Of a stretch of 64,000 nt of DNA, positions 53,391-61,966 are shown piece after piece. Every line of letters begins with the position of its first letter. Within the stretch, counting starts at the first letter, position 1. The DNA is from DATARH01 sp963705325 (GTDB lineage Bacteria; Pseudomonadota; Alphaproteobacteria; ATCC43930; CGMCC-115725). A program made the translations under genes and the position numbers. The stretch lies in the NCBI GenBank assembly GCA_963705325.1, contig OY970069.1, forward strand, positions 1,364,001-1,428,000, written 5' to 3'. The notes under the pieces are model-generated. The model made no database searches. It was not told the DNA's origin and saw only the letters and a program-made list of their open reading frames with translations.

Positions 53391-54587
53391 GATCTTTCGG
53401 CCGCCCACCCTAACAGCAGAGGATACGCTCGTCTTAAATATGATCGAGAAGCAAAAGACGCAGCTTCGCTATCTCAGCGATAGCCATCCTCGCCGATGGA
53501 CCGGCCTTCTGAGTCGGAACGTATTTGCGCGAGCCATTCAGGGATCAAATTCCATAGAAGGTTATAACGTTTCAGAAGAGGATGCGATTGCTGCCGTTCA
53601 GGATGAAGAGCCCCTCGACCCCAAGACCGAAGCGTGGCGAGCCCTGACGGGCTATCGTGAAGCCCTGACTTACATCATCAATCTTGCCGCTGATCCGCAC
53701 TTTGAATATCACCAACAGCTAATCCGCAGCCTGCATTTTATGATGCTGAACTACGCGATGCCAAAGCATCCGGGCCAGTGGCGACCAGGCAGCATCTCGG
53801 TTATCCAGGAAGGGACGGGCCAGGTCATGTACCAAGCTCCAGGTGTGGAGATGGTGCCTGGCCTCATGGGAGAGCTAATAGATCAGTTACGCGAGAATGC
53901 CGGCGTTCCCGTGATTGTCCAGGCCGCTATGGCTCATCTTAATCTGACGATGATCCACCCTTTCTCCGATGGGAATGGGCGAATGGCGCGGGCACTACAA
54001 ACGCTGGTTCTTGCTCGAGACGGGGCACCGAACCCAATTTTTTCCAGCATTGAGGAATGGCTCGGGCGCAATCGCCAAGCCTACTACGATGTTCTTGCAC
54101 TTGTAGGGAAGGGCGCGTGGCATCCCGAGAATGATGCCCTCCCCTGGATAAGATTTTGTCTTCGCGCGCACTATCAACAGATGACCACTATTATCAAAAG
54201 AAATGACGAAATGGCAAAGGTCTGGGAGCAAGTAGTGAACTCGTTCATGGTCTTAATTTGCCAACACGCTGCGAAATGCCGCTGGTCGACGCGGCCTACG
54301 GACGACGCATTACGCGTCCTTCATACATAAACGAGGCGAGCCTGACAGAGCCGAAAGAAGTAACAGAATTTGTAGCGAGTCGTGACCTAAGACGGCTCTC
54401 CGATTTAGGCTTGTTACTTCCCCATGGCGAAAAGCGTGGTCGGTACTATTTAGGAAGCCTAGAGATCCGCAGGATCAGAGAGAGCGTCCGAGACGACTCG
54501 CCAATGTCGGACCCTTACGAGTTAATTCGTGCTGCCACGGAGCTTGAGCGCCAGCCGGCTCTTCCTGGTCTCGTCTCCACGAAATAG
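53383..54587 (+). pseudogene. Fic family protein, class II, with winged-helix-like C-terminus; one frame change
   Basis: From ATG 53383 the protein has the inhibitory helix motif S-x3-E-G in SNSIEG (residues 55-60) and the catalytic Fic motif HPFSDGNGRMAR (His at residue 192), with DALPWIRFCLRAHYQQ following. Near 54220-54245 the homologous frame changes by one; the tail LPTRCEMPLVDAAYGRR through EVTEFVASRDLRRLSDLGLL, a winged-helix-like segment, and the end at 54587 are in that frame. Without the shift the protein would be about 400 residues. Fic enzymes transfer AMP to proteins. The gene is plainly richer in A and T than its surroundings and has no operon partner, which points to horizontal origin. 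Confidence 0.82.
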
Positions 54588-54710
54588 GTTGCTCTCCCAG
54601 CTTAACCCGCTTCGGGTCTATGACACATGCCTACTTTGCGCTTGGGCCGTGCCGCGGCCTGTCGCTACGATGGCCCACCGGGAGATAAACCAGCCTTCAG
54701 AGGAGACGCC

Positions 54711-55694
54711 ATGCCCCGCCACCGCATTCTTACCCCAGCCGGTCACGGCGAAGAGACCATGCAGATCGCCGCCGAGCTGCTGCCGCCCGAATACGAGCTG
54801 GTCACCGCGCCGCACGGGACGCCGGAGTTCTGGAATTTGCTAAAGGACGCCGAATTCTACATCGGCGCCGGCCAGTTCAAGCACGGGCCGGAGTTTTACG
54901 CCCAGGCGCCAAAGCTCAAGCTCGTCCAGACCCTGAGCGCCGGTTACAACACCTACGACCTCGACGCGGCGCGCGCGGCCGGGGTGCCGATTTGCAACAA
55001 CGGCGGCGCCAACGCGACTGCCGTCGCCGAGCACGCGGTGATGCTGATGCTGGCGGTGTCGCGCAAGTTGATCTGGGTGCATGACGGCGTCGTTTCCGGG
55101 CGGTGGCGCGGCAACGATTTCAATGCGGCCAAGCTTTATGAGCTCGAAGACAAGACCCTCGGTATTATCGGTCTCGGCAATATCGGCAAGAAGGTCGCGC
55201 GCAGGGCGAAGGCGTTCGACATGCGCATCCAATATTACGACATCAACCGCATGACGACCGACCAGGAAGATGCGCTGGGCGTCCGTTTTGCGCTGTTCCC
55301 CGAACTGCTGAAGACCTCGGATTACGTCTCGCTGCACGTGCCGCTCGACAAGTCAACGCACAATCTGATCGGCGAGCGCGAGCTGGGCATGATGAAAAAG
55401 ACCGCGATCCTCATCAATACCTGCCGCGGGCCAGTGGTCGACGAGGTGGCGCTCTATAAGGCGCTGCGCGACGAAACGATCATGGCCGCCGGGCTCGACG
55501 TGATGGTCGAGGAGCCGCCCAAGCTGGATCACGAGCTGTTCACGCTGAAGAACGCGATCTTCAGCCCGCATTCGGCCGGCCCGACTTGGGACAACCATCC
55601 CAAGCGCTGGCGCAACGCCTTTGACAATTGCGAGCGGGTCGCCCGCGGTCAGCGCGCGTTTTGGATCGTCCCCGAGCTGCGCGACGCGATGTAG
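54711..55694 (+). CDS. D-isomer-specific 2-hydroxyacid dehydrogenase
   Basis: The 327-residue NAD-dependent enzyme has NAD motif GLGNIG, the catalytic Arg in NTCRGPVVD, Glu in the VEEPP loop and His in SPHSAGPTWDN. The segment YNTYDLDAARAAGVPICNN is typical of the family. It interconverts 2-oxo and D-2-hydroxy acids, including phosphoglycerate- or glyoxylate-like substrates. AGAGGAG precedes the ATG at 54711; the longer open frame upstream runs through non-coding DNA. It is 9 bases before the SnoaL-like gene. Confidence 0.88.
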   Translation: MPRHRILTPAGHGEETMQIAAELLPPEYELVTAPHGTPEFWNLLKDAEFYIGAGQFKHGPEFYAQAPKLKLVQTLSAGYNTYDLDAARAAGVPICNNGGANATAVAEHAVMLMLAVSRKLIWVHDGVVSGRWRGNDFNAAKLYELEDKTLGIIGLGNIGKKVARRAKAFDMRIQYYDINRMTTDQEDALGVRFALFPELLKTSDYVSLHVPLDKSTHNLIGERELGMMKKTAILINTCRGPVVDEVALYKALRDETIMAAGLDVMVEEPPKLDHELFTLKNAIFSPHSAGPTWDNHPKRWRNAFDNCERVARGQRAFWIVPELRDAM

Positions 55695-55703
55695 GGCTCG
55701 GCG

Positions 55704-56114
55704 ATGGCCGGCCGCAACCCTCGAACCGAGGACGAGGCGCGCGCGTTCGTGGCGCATGTCGAGTCGCTGTTCATGCCATGGAACATCGAGGGGTTGCTGG
55801 CCGGCTTCACCGACGATTGCGTCGTGAAGTTTGGCGACCTGCCGGAGTTGCGCGGCAAGCCGGCGCTCGAAAAGCTGTTTCGCAGCCGCATGGAACGGCA
55901 GAAGGATTACCGGCTCGTCAAAGAGTTTCGAGCGCTCTCGGGCGACAAGATCGCCAATTACTGGGAAGGCTGGTGGGAAGACCGGATCACCGGCAAGAAG
56001 ATGCAAGGCCGCGGCGTCGAGGTGTGGACGATGCGCGACGGTAAGATCGCGGTGTGGGAAGCGGCGTTCAATTTCAACGAAGCGGGTAAGCCGAGCGCGA
56101 TGGGCCTGGTCTAA
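55704..56114 (+). CDS. SnoaL-like / NTF2-fold protein
   Basis: The 136-residue protein matches the nuclear-transport-factor-2 fold: EARAFVAHVESLFMPWNIEGLLAGFTDDCVVKFGD, then LRGKPALEKLF, and a beta-strand end with WEAAFNFNEAG. Members are small isomerases, dehydratases or binding proteins. It is co-transcribed with the 2-hydroxyacid dehydrogenase. No catalytic set can be singled out. Confidence 0.82.
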   Translation: MAGRNPRTEDEARAFVAHVESLFMPWNIEGLLAGFTDDCVVKFGDLPELRGKPALEKLFRSRMERQKDYRLVKEFRALSGDKIANYWEGWWEDRITGKKMQGRGVEVWTMRDGKIAVWEAAFNFNEAGKPSAMGLV

Positions 56115-56163
56115 GCTGACGAACACCCCGGCGAAAGACCGGGCGAACATTGGGGAGGAAGCG

Positions 56164-57228
56164 ATGTCTCACCGGCATCATGGGGAGGCGTGCGGTTGTT
56201 TAGGCCCATCGCGGAGGGCGCTGCTCGCGGGGATCGGCGCGGTTGCGGCATGGCCGTTGGGGCGGGCTCGCGCGGCAGACAGCTTTGATCCGGCGCCGCG
56301 GCGCGTCGACGTCCACCACCATTTCTTCCCGCCCGGCTATCTCGACAAGATGGCTGAGGTCGTCGGTAACAAGCCGAGCCCGCTGATGACCGGCTGGAGC
56401 GCGGCCGGGGTGATCGAGCACATGGACAAGACAGGGGTCGCCACCGGCATCGCCTCGATGTCGCCCTGGGGGCCCCACTTCAAGGACGCGGCTCAGGCGC
56501 GTCAGCTCGCGCGGCTGTGCAACGACTACGCGGCGCAGATGAGCCGCGACCATGCCGGCCGCTTCGGCCTATTCGCGGCCATGCCATTGCCCGACATCGA
56601 CGGCGCGCTGAAGGAGATCGAATACGCGCTCGACACGCTGAAGGCCGACGGCGTTGGGCTGATGACCAACTACGGCGACAAATGGCCGGGCGACCCCGTC
56701 TTCGCACCGATCTGGGAAGAGCTCAACCGGCGCAAGGCGGTCGCCTATTTTCACCCGAACACGCCGAATTGTTGCAGCAACCTGGTACCCGGCGCGCAGC
56801 CGGCGATGCTCGAATGGCCCTACGATACCGGACGGGCGGTGGTGAGCCTTTTGCTCGGGGGCGCGCTCGTCAAATACCCAGATATCAAGTGGATCTTCTC
56901 GCATGCCGGCGGACCGGTGCCGGCGCTGGCAGGGCGGATCGTCAACATGACGCGCAATCGCAAGGATTTGCCGCAGATCGCGCCACAGGGGGTGATGCAC
57001 GAGTTGACCCGGCTGCATTACGACACCGCCAACGCCGCTTTTCCGCCGACAATGGCGGCGCTGCTCAAGTTCGTGCCGGTCAGCCAGGTGCTGTTCGGCA
57101 GCGACTACCCTTACTATTCGCTCGAAGAGAACGTCGGCAACCTCGCGCAAATCCCGCTCAGCGACGCGGAGCGCCAAGCCATCGACCGGGGCAACGCGGC
57201 GCGGCTGATGCCACGCTTCGCGAGCTAG
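56164..57228 (+). CDS. exported amidohydrolase (ACMSD-like decarboxylase family)
   Basis: The 354-residue protein has a Tat-type signal (SRRALLAGIGAVAAWPLG, residues about 16-33). The mature part is an amidohydrolase_2 TIM barrel: VDVHHHFFPPGYL (first metal site), VAYFHPNTPNCC, FSHAGGPVPALAGR, and FGSDYPYYS with the catalytic Asp. The family includes 2-amino-3-carboxymuconate semialdehyde decarboxylase and related (de)carboxylases or hydrolases. GGAGG lies before the ATG at 56164. It follows the SnoaL-like gene by 49 bases. Confidence 0.85.
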   Translation: MSHRHHGEACGCLGPSRRALLAGIGAVAAWPLGRARAADSFDPAPRRVDVHHHFFPPGYLDKMAEVVGNKPSPLMTGWSAAGVIEHMDKTGVATGIASMSPWGPHFKDAAQARQLARLCNDYAAQMSRDHAGRFGLFAAMPLPDIDGALKEIEYALDTLKADGVGLMTNYGDKWPGDPVFAPIWEELNRRKAVAYFHPNTPNCCSNLVPGAQPAMLEWPYDTGRAVVSLLLGGALVKYPDIKWIFSHAGGPVPALAGRIVNMTRNRKDLPQIAPQGVMHELTRLHYDTANAAFPPTMAALLKFVPVSQVLFGSDYPYYSLEENVGNLAQIPLSDAERQAIDRGNAARLMPRFAS

Positions 57229-57239
57229 GGGACTCGGCG

Positions 57240-58127
57240 CTAGTGGGGCACGCTCTGGGCGGCGGCATGAACGTGCGCCAGGTGCGAAGTCAGGTAGGCT
57301 CCGGTGGCGATGCCGGCCGAACCGATGCCCGATAGTGAGTGGATGATCGCGTCGACCCGTTTGATCTGCGCCTCGAGTTGCGCCGACGACAGATCGCCGC
57401 CCAGTTTTCCGACGATCCGCCGCGACACTGGCGTTGCGAAGGTTATAGGGGCGCGATGTTCCGCGCGTCGCAAATACATCCAATAGCGGAAGAACGTGCC
57501 CGCCTTGAAACTGAAGAAAAGGGTCGTCGCGTTGAGGAGCAGCGTGAACCAGCTATTGGGTGGAGGGTGCCCGGGGGCGTTCGGCGAAACATCCCAGCTG
57601 CGCGGCAGGAAATAGCCGTCGAGCAGCTCCCAGCGGATCAACTGAATTGCAACAAGGGACAGCAGGGCCACCAGGAACGCGGTTGCAACGTCCGAAAGAA
57701 ATGGCCGCTGCTTGACGTTCTCGCACAGAAAGCCGAACACGAGCGGAATCAAAATGAGCGTGGCGCCGGCGTAATGTGTCGAGTGAGAGCCCCAGCTATA
57801 GGTGACGTCCTTCCCGGTTTGGGCGAGTTCGTTGTGCGTCACGATTGCAGAAATGAACAATCCGGCAGCGATGACGAACAGCACCGTGAACGTCACCGCG
57901 CTGGCGCGCGGGATGGACGGGAGTAGTTCGAGCGGCAGACCAATGGGCCGCCGCGGATGACTCTGGGCGTCGACCAGGTCTGCGGTCTGCGCTTCGACCG
58001 CAGCCAGGCGCTTCTCCAGCGCCTGCTGTTGATCGAGCAGCGGCCGCACCGAAATCAGGTCGCGGCTGCAGTGCTTGCAGACGGTGGCCTCGTCCTTGAT
58101 TTCTTCGGCGCAAAACGGGCAGTTCAT
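57240..58127 (-). CDS. zinc-ribbon membrane protein
   Basis: The 295-residue protein starts with a zinc ribbon MNCPFCAEEIKDEATVCKHC (two C-x2-C knuckles) and a short coiled-coil-like stretch (LLDQQQALEKRLAAVEAQTADL). Four hydrophobic segments follow (about residues 80-100, 120-140, 150-170, 195-215) and then a cytosolic C-terminal part of about 70 residues. No known domain beyond the ribbon is recognised. The start at 58127 puts the ribbon at residue 1. It is convergent with the amidohydrolase. Confidence 0.75.
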   Translation of the reverse strand: MNCPFCAEEIKDEATVCKHCSRDLISVRPLLDQQQALEKRLAAVEAQTADLVDAQSHPRRPIGLPLELLPSIPRASAVTFTVLFVIAAGLFISAIVTHNELAQTGKDVTYSWGSHSTHYAGATLILIPLVFGFLCENVKQRPFLSDVATAFLVALLSLVAIQLIRWELLDGYFLPRSWDVSPNAPGHPPPNSWFTLLLNATTLFFSFKAGTFFRYWMYLRRAEHRAPITFATPVSRRIVGKLGGDLSSAQLEAQIKRVDAIIHSLSGIGSAGIATGAYLTSHLAHVHAAAQSVPH

Positions 58128-58198
58128 GGTCGGTCGGAGGCGGTTGGCTCGAGACGATAGCCCGGGGACAAAACCGGCGTAAAGTTCTTGAACGTTTC

Positions 58199-58663
58199 CT
58201 AATTTGCGTCCCGGCACTTGACCATGCGTAGCGGGGTGTAGGTCTGCACGACCTTGCCATGCTGGTTGACGACGCGGTTGCGGGTGCGCACGAGGCCGCG
58301 TCCGGGACGGCTCTTCGAGCGCCGCGCCTCGATCACCTCGCACTCGACATGGATCGTGTCGCCGGCGACGACCGGGCCTTCGACGTTGAGCTCCATGTGC
58401 AGGAAGGCAAAGCCGGTGTGCTGCATGGTCGCCTGGGTAAGCAGCCCCTCGGCGAAGGCGTAAACCAGCGCGCCTGGCGCCGGCCGGCCCTTGATGTCGC
58501 TTTCGTGCGCGAGGAATTCGAGATTGGTGAACAGCACCTCGACCATGCCGGTGCAGTTGACGAAGGCGGTTATGTCGGCCTCGGTAACGGTGCGGCCGAT
58601 CGTCTGAAACTTTCGCCCGGCCGGCAGATCCTCGAAATAAAGTCCAAGCCCGACGGTCTCCAT
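58199..58663 (-). CDS. MaoC-like dehydratase
   Basis: The 154-residue hot-dog protein has FEDLPAGRKFQTIGRTVTEADITAFVNCTGM, KGRPAPGALVYAFAEGLLTQ and VEGPVVAGDTIHVECEVIEARRSKSRPGRGLV. The active-site Asp-x4-His of canonical MaoC (D-P-x-P-x-H) is not present, the region reading NLEFLAHESDIKGR, so it may be a binding or inactive homologue. An ATG three codons upstream (58672) lies against the GGGAG site, so the second ATG was chosen. Confidence 0.82.
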   Translation of the reverse strand: METVGLGLYFEDLPAGRKFQTIGRTVTEADITAFVNCTGMVEVLFTNLEFLAHESDIKGRPAPGALVYAFAEGLLTQATMQHTGFAFLHMELNVEGPVVAGDTIHVECEVIEARRSKSRPGRGLVRTRNRVVNQHGKVVQTYTPLRMVKCRDAN

Positions 58664-58754
58664 CGCGTTCATCTCCCTAGCGGTTCCGCCGACGATACCG
58701 CCCGGATCGCAGCCCTGCTACCATCGCCGCGTTTCCTTTGTTGAGGACACGACC

Positions 58755-59405
58755 ATGCCCCGGATCGCGCTCATCCATGCCGTCGCCGTGGCGATGGCGC
58801 CGGTACACGACGCCTTCCGCCAGCTTTGGCCCAAGGCGGAATGCGTCGATATCCTCGACACCTCACTGTCGCGCGACCGCGAGCGCGATGGGCAGCTGAC
58901 CGAGAAGATGACCGGCCGCTTTCTGCTCCTGGCCAAATACGCCGAGGACACCGGCGCTGACGGCATCCTCTTCACCTGCTCGGCGTTCGGCGAGGCGATC
59001 GAGGCGGCGGCGGGTAAAGCAGGCATCCCGGTGCTGAAACCCAACGAGGCGATGTTCGAGGCGGCGCTCGCGGCGGGAAAACGGCTTGGCATGCTGGCGA
59101 CGTTCGAGCCGAGCGTCGCCGGGATGGAGGCCGAGTTTCGGGATATCGCCGGCCGGCGCAAATCCCGGGTGACGCTCGACAGCTTCTGCGTCCCCGGCGC
59201 GATGAAGGCGCTACAAGCGGGCGACGCCGCCGAGCACGACGAGCGCCTGGCGATCGCGGCGCCGCGCTTCGCCGACTACGACGCGGTGATGCTGGCGCAT
59301 TTCTCGACGTCACGCGCCGCCGCCGCGGTGAAGGCCGCGGTGCGCTGCCCGGTGCTGACCGCCCCGGGCGCTGCGGTGACCAAACTCAAGGGGATGATCG
59401 GCTAG
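58755..59405 (+). CDS. Asp/Glu racemase superfamily protein
   Basis: The 216-residue protein has the fold of the Asp/Glu racemase, arylmalonate decarboxylase and maleate isomerase group. The first cysteine is in ILFTCSAFGEAIE, and LGMLATFEPS and VLKPNEAMFEAAL are typical strands. Where racemases have the second Cys the sequence reads LAHFSTSRA, so the two-base racemase mechanism is unlikely. A decarboxylase or lyase role is more plausible. The start ATG at 58755 is clear. Confidence 0.78.
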   Translation: MPRIALIHAVAVAMAPVHDAFRQLWPKAECVDILDTSLSRDRERDGQLTEKMTGRFLLLAKYAEDTGADGILFTCSAFGEAIEAAAGKAGIPVLKPNEAMFEAALAAGKRLGMLATFEPSVAGMEAEFRDIAGRRKSRVTLDSFCVPGAMKALQAGDAAEHDERLAIAAPRFADYDAVMLAHFSTSRAAAAVKAAVRCPVLTAPGAAVTKLKGMIG

Positions 59406-59435
59406 CGTCCGCGCGCAACCTCCGCCGCCGCGGCG

Positions 59436-60398
59436 TTATTTTTGGGTCGGCGTGTCCGGCTTGTCGGCAGGCGGCGGGATGTCCATCGGCTTCGAGGTGC
59501 GAGTTCCGGCGTAGGCCACCTCGATGCCGAGCAGCTTGATCACCTGGTCGGCGCTCTTGGCATCGTTCAGCTGCGCCGAGGTGACCTTGTCCGGCGGGCT
59601 GAGCGTCACCTTGAGCGGGCCCTTGGGCTTCTGGTAGTCCTCGACAAAGGCAACCAGCGTGTCGATCGCCTTTTGCGAGTCCGCGCTTTGGCCGGCGCGG
59701 GCACCATCGAGCACCAGCGTCGCCATCGCGATCAGCGCCTTGGGATCGCTGCCCTGCAACGCCGCCACGACGGGGATCACCTTCGACAGCAGCGAGTGAT
59801 CTTCGTAGACGAGTGTGGCGCTCTTCAGCGAGGCGTCGTTCATCGCCTCATCCGGCTTGGCCGCGACATCCGCGCTAACGCCGTCAAGCACCATCGAGGT
59901 GTCCAGCTTGGCGAGACCGTTGAGGTTCAACTCAAGCTTGTCGAGCGTGAACGTCTTGGCGTCGGCCTTTAGCTTGTAGTCGAGCTGGAAATCGGCATCC
60001 ACCTTGTCCAGGCCGGTGAACTGCTTGAGGTCAAAGGCGCCGCCGGGGTTCGAGCCGCTGCTGATTCCCTCGATCTTTATGTCGGCGAAGAGCGGCGGTT
60101 GCTTTTTCTCGATTGCGTCGAAGTCGAGATGGTCGACGGTGACGGTCTTGATGTTGATGGGCTGCGGCTTGTCCTTGCTGTCCTTGCCGGTCGGGGGCGG
60201 GGTTACCACCACGTCGGACAGGACAAAGCCGTCGTCGCCGAGCGCCTTACTGCTCTTGTAAGTAAGCGCGCCGTCCGGGATTTGGCTCTTGATCTCCTTT
60301 TCGAAACGGGCGAGCCCGTCGGCCGAGGCGGGGCCGGCCGTCAGCAACGCCACGCATGCAGCCGCCGCCGCGAGGCGGGCAATCCCAAATTTACTCAT
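59436..60398 (-). CDS. secreted protein of unknown function
   Basis: The 320-residue product has a signal peptide (FGIARLAAAAACVALLTAGPASA) and a mature part with long alternating beta-type stretches (LSDVVVTPPPTGKDSKDKPQPINIKTVTVDHLDFDAI, ADFQLDYKLKADAKTFTLDKLELNLNGLAKLD). It looks like a periplasmic beta-rich, AsmA- or DUF945-like lipid-contacting protein, but I do not recognise a family with confidence. The start at 60398 gives the signal peptide directly. It stands alone, divergent from the CoA-transferase gene. Confidence 0.72.
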   Translation of the reverse strand: MSKFGIARLAAAAACVALLTAGPASADGLARFEKEIKSQIPDGALTYKSSKALGDDGFVLSDVVVTPPPTGKDSKDKPQPINIKTVTVDHLDFDAIEKKQPPLFADIKIEGISSGSNPGGAFDLKQFTGLDKVDADFQLDYKLKADAKTFTLDKLELNLNGLAKLDTSMVLDGVSADVAAKPDEAMNDASLKSATLVYEDHSLLSKVIPVVAALQGSDPKALIAMATLVLDGARAGQSADSQKAIDTLVAFVEDYQKPKGPLKVTLSPPDKVTSAQLNDAKSADQVIKLLGIEVAYAGTRTSKPMDIPPPADKPDTPTQK

Positions 60399-60599
60399 CA
60401 CGACCCTTGATAAAATGGTGTCGGGGAAATCGGCGCCTTTATACGGATGGCCGCGGCGCGGCACAATGGGACGCCCAACCCAATCTTGGTTAGCCGCCGC
60501 TGGAACAGGCCTTCACCTTGGCCAGACCGTCGGGATCGGGTGGCGCGATCATCAAAATTCCTCCAGGCTCGCGGGGCGACGCTTGCGGTTGGGGGGAGT

Positions 60600-61775
60600 A
60601 TGCCTGGACCTTTGGCGGGAGTCCGCGTCATCGATCTGACGGTCGCGGTGCTGGGGCCGGTGGCGACGCAGATCCTCGGCGATCTCGGCGCCGAGGTGAT
60701 CAAGGTCGAGGCGCCCGAGGGCGACATGATGCGCTCGATCGGACCGTCGCGGCACCCCGGCATGGCGGCCTATTTCCTCAATATCAACCGCAACAAGAAA
60801 AGCGTCGTGCTCGACCTCAAGAAGCCGGCGGCGCAGGCGGCGCTGTTGCGGCTGGCGGCGACGGCGGATGTGCTGGTGCACAACATGCGGCCCGGCGCGG
60901 CGCGGCGGAACGGCATCGGCTACGCCGCGGTCGCCAAGGCCAACCCGCGCATCGTCTACGCCTCGGCGAGTGGCTGGCGAGCCGATCATCCCTATGGCGA
61001 CCGCGCCGCCTTCGACGACGTGATCCAGGGCGAGAGCGGGTTCGCGGCGCTCAACAAGGACGCCGACGGCTCGCCGAGATACGCGCCGATGGTGATCTGC
61101 GACAAGATCTGCGGCTATGTGCTGGCGTCGATGGTCGGGATGGCGCTCTACGCCCGCGAGAAGACCGGCAAGGGCCAGGAAATCCATGTGCCGATGGTCG
61201 ACACGATGGCCGCGTTCAACCTGGTCGACCACCTCTGGCACGGCGTCTTTGGCGAGCCCGAGAAGGGCCTCGGCTATCCCCGCATGCTGACCCCACACCG
61301 CCGCCCCTACGCGACGACCGATGGGCATATCTGCCTGTTGGCGACGACCGACCGGCAGTGGAAGAACCTGTTCGGCGCGGTCGGCTATCCGGAGCTGGCC
61401 GACGATCCCCGCTTCAACTCGATCGCGGCGCGCACAACCCATATCGACGAACTGTATAGCTGGCTCGCCGGGGTGCTGAAGACGCGGAGCACCGCCGAGT
61501 GGAAGGCGCGGCTCGACGCCGCCGACGTCCCAAATGGCGGGGTCAACGATCTGATGGGTGTGGTGAACGATCCCTATCTGCGCGAAGCCGGGTTCTTCCA
61601 GGAGATCGACCATCCGACCGAGGGCCGCCTGACGACCATGCCGTTCCCGGTGAGCTTTTCCGGGACGACGCCCGATCGAAACCTGCCGCCGGCGCCGCTC
61701 GGCGAGCACACCGGAGAGGTGCTCGGGGAACTCGGCTACAGCGACATGGAAATCAGCCAAATCACCGGCGACTGA
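60600..61775 (+). CDS. class III CoA-transferase (CaiB/BaiF family)
   Basis: The 391-residue protein has LAGVRVIDLTVAVLGPVATQILGDLGAEVIKVE at the start, NKKSVVLDLK, the CoA-binding VHNMRPGAARRNGIGY, and the aspartate nucleophile in AAFDDVIQGESG. It moves CoA between organic acids without a free acid intermediate. GGGGGGAG precedes the ATG at 60600. It leads a plus-strand group with a thiolase-like gene, a DUF35 gene and a class II aldolase. Confidence 0.9.
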   Translation: MPGPLAGVRVIDLTVAVLGPVATQILGDLGAEVIKVEAPEGDMMRSIGPSRHPGMAAYFLNINRNKKSVVLDLKKPAAQAALLRLAATADVLVHNMRPGAARRNGIGYAAVAKANPRIVYASASGWRADHPYGDRAAFDDVIQGESGFAALNKDADGSPRYAPMVICDKICGYVLASMVGMALYAREKTGKGQEIHVPMVDTMAAFNLVDHLWHGVFGEPEKGLGYPRMLTPHRRPYATTDGHICLLATTDRQWKNLFGAVGYPELADDPRFNSIAARTTHIDELYSWLAGVLKTRSTAEWKARLDAADVPNGGVNDLMGVVNDPYLREAGFFQEIDHPTEGRLTTMPFPVSFSGTTPDRNLPPAPLGEHTGEVLGELGYSDMEISQITGD

Positions 61776-61816
61776 TTTTACTGTCGCCTCTCCAAGGCGC
61801 AATACCGCCAGATAGG

Positions 61817-61847
61817 GAACATATAGAGAACAATCCGAATAGGTCAA
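61817..61847 (-). promoter_or_regulatory. candidate LexA-controlled promoter, site 2
   Basis: GAAC-ATATAGA-GAAC (61817-61831) fits the GTTC-N7-GTTC SOS site. On the minus strand TTGACC (61847-61842) lies 17 bases before ATATGT (61824-61819), the same geometry as site 1 at 33868. It points leftward into the 3' end of the CoA-transferase gene. Confidence 0.5.
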
Positions 61848-61966
61848 TACCTGGACCTTACGTTTTTTCGCGCTCCGGCTCCCGAAATTGCGGATTGACC
61901 GGGGCGATCGGTCGGTGTCCCATCGCCGGGGCCGCCCAAAGGAAGTCGGCCGGAGGACCGCAGCGC

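Noticed and set aside
60552..61847. Open frame antisense to the CoA-transferase
   Set aside because: It follows the coding phase of the real gene and has His/Arg-rich shadow composition.
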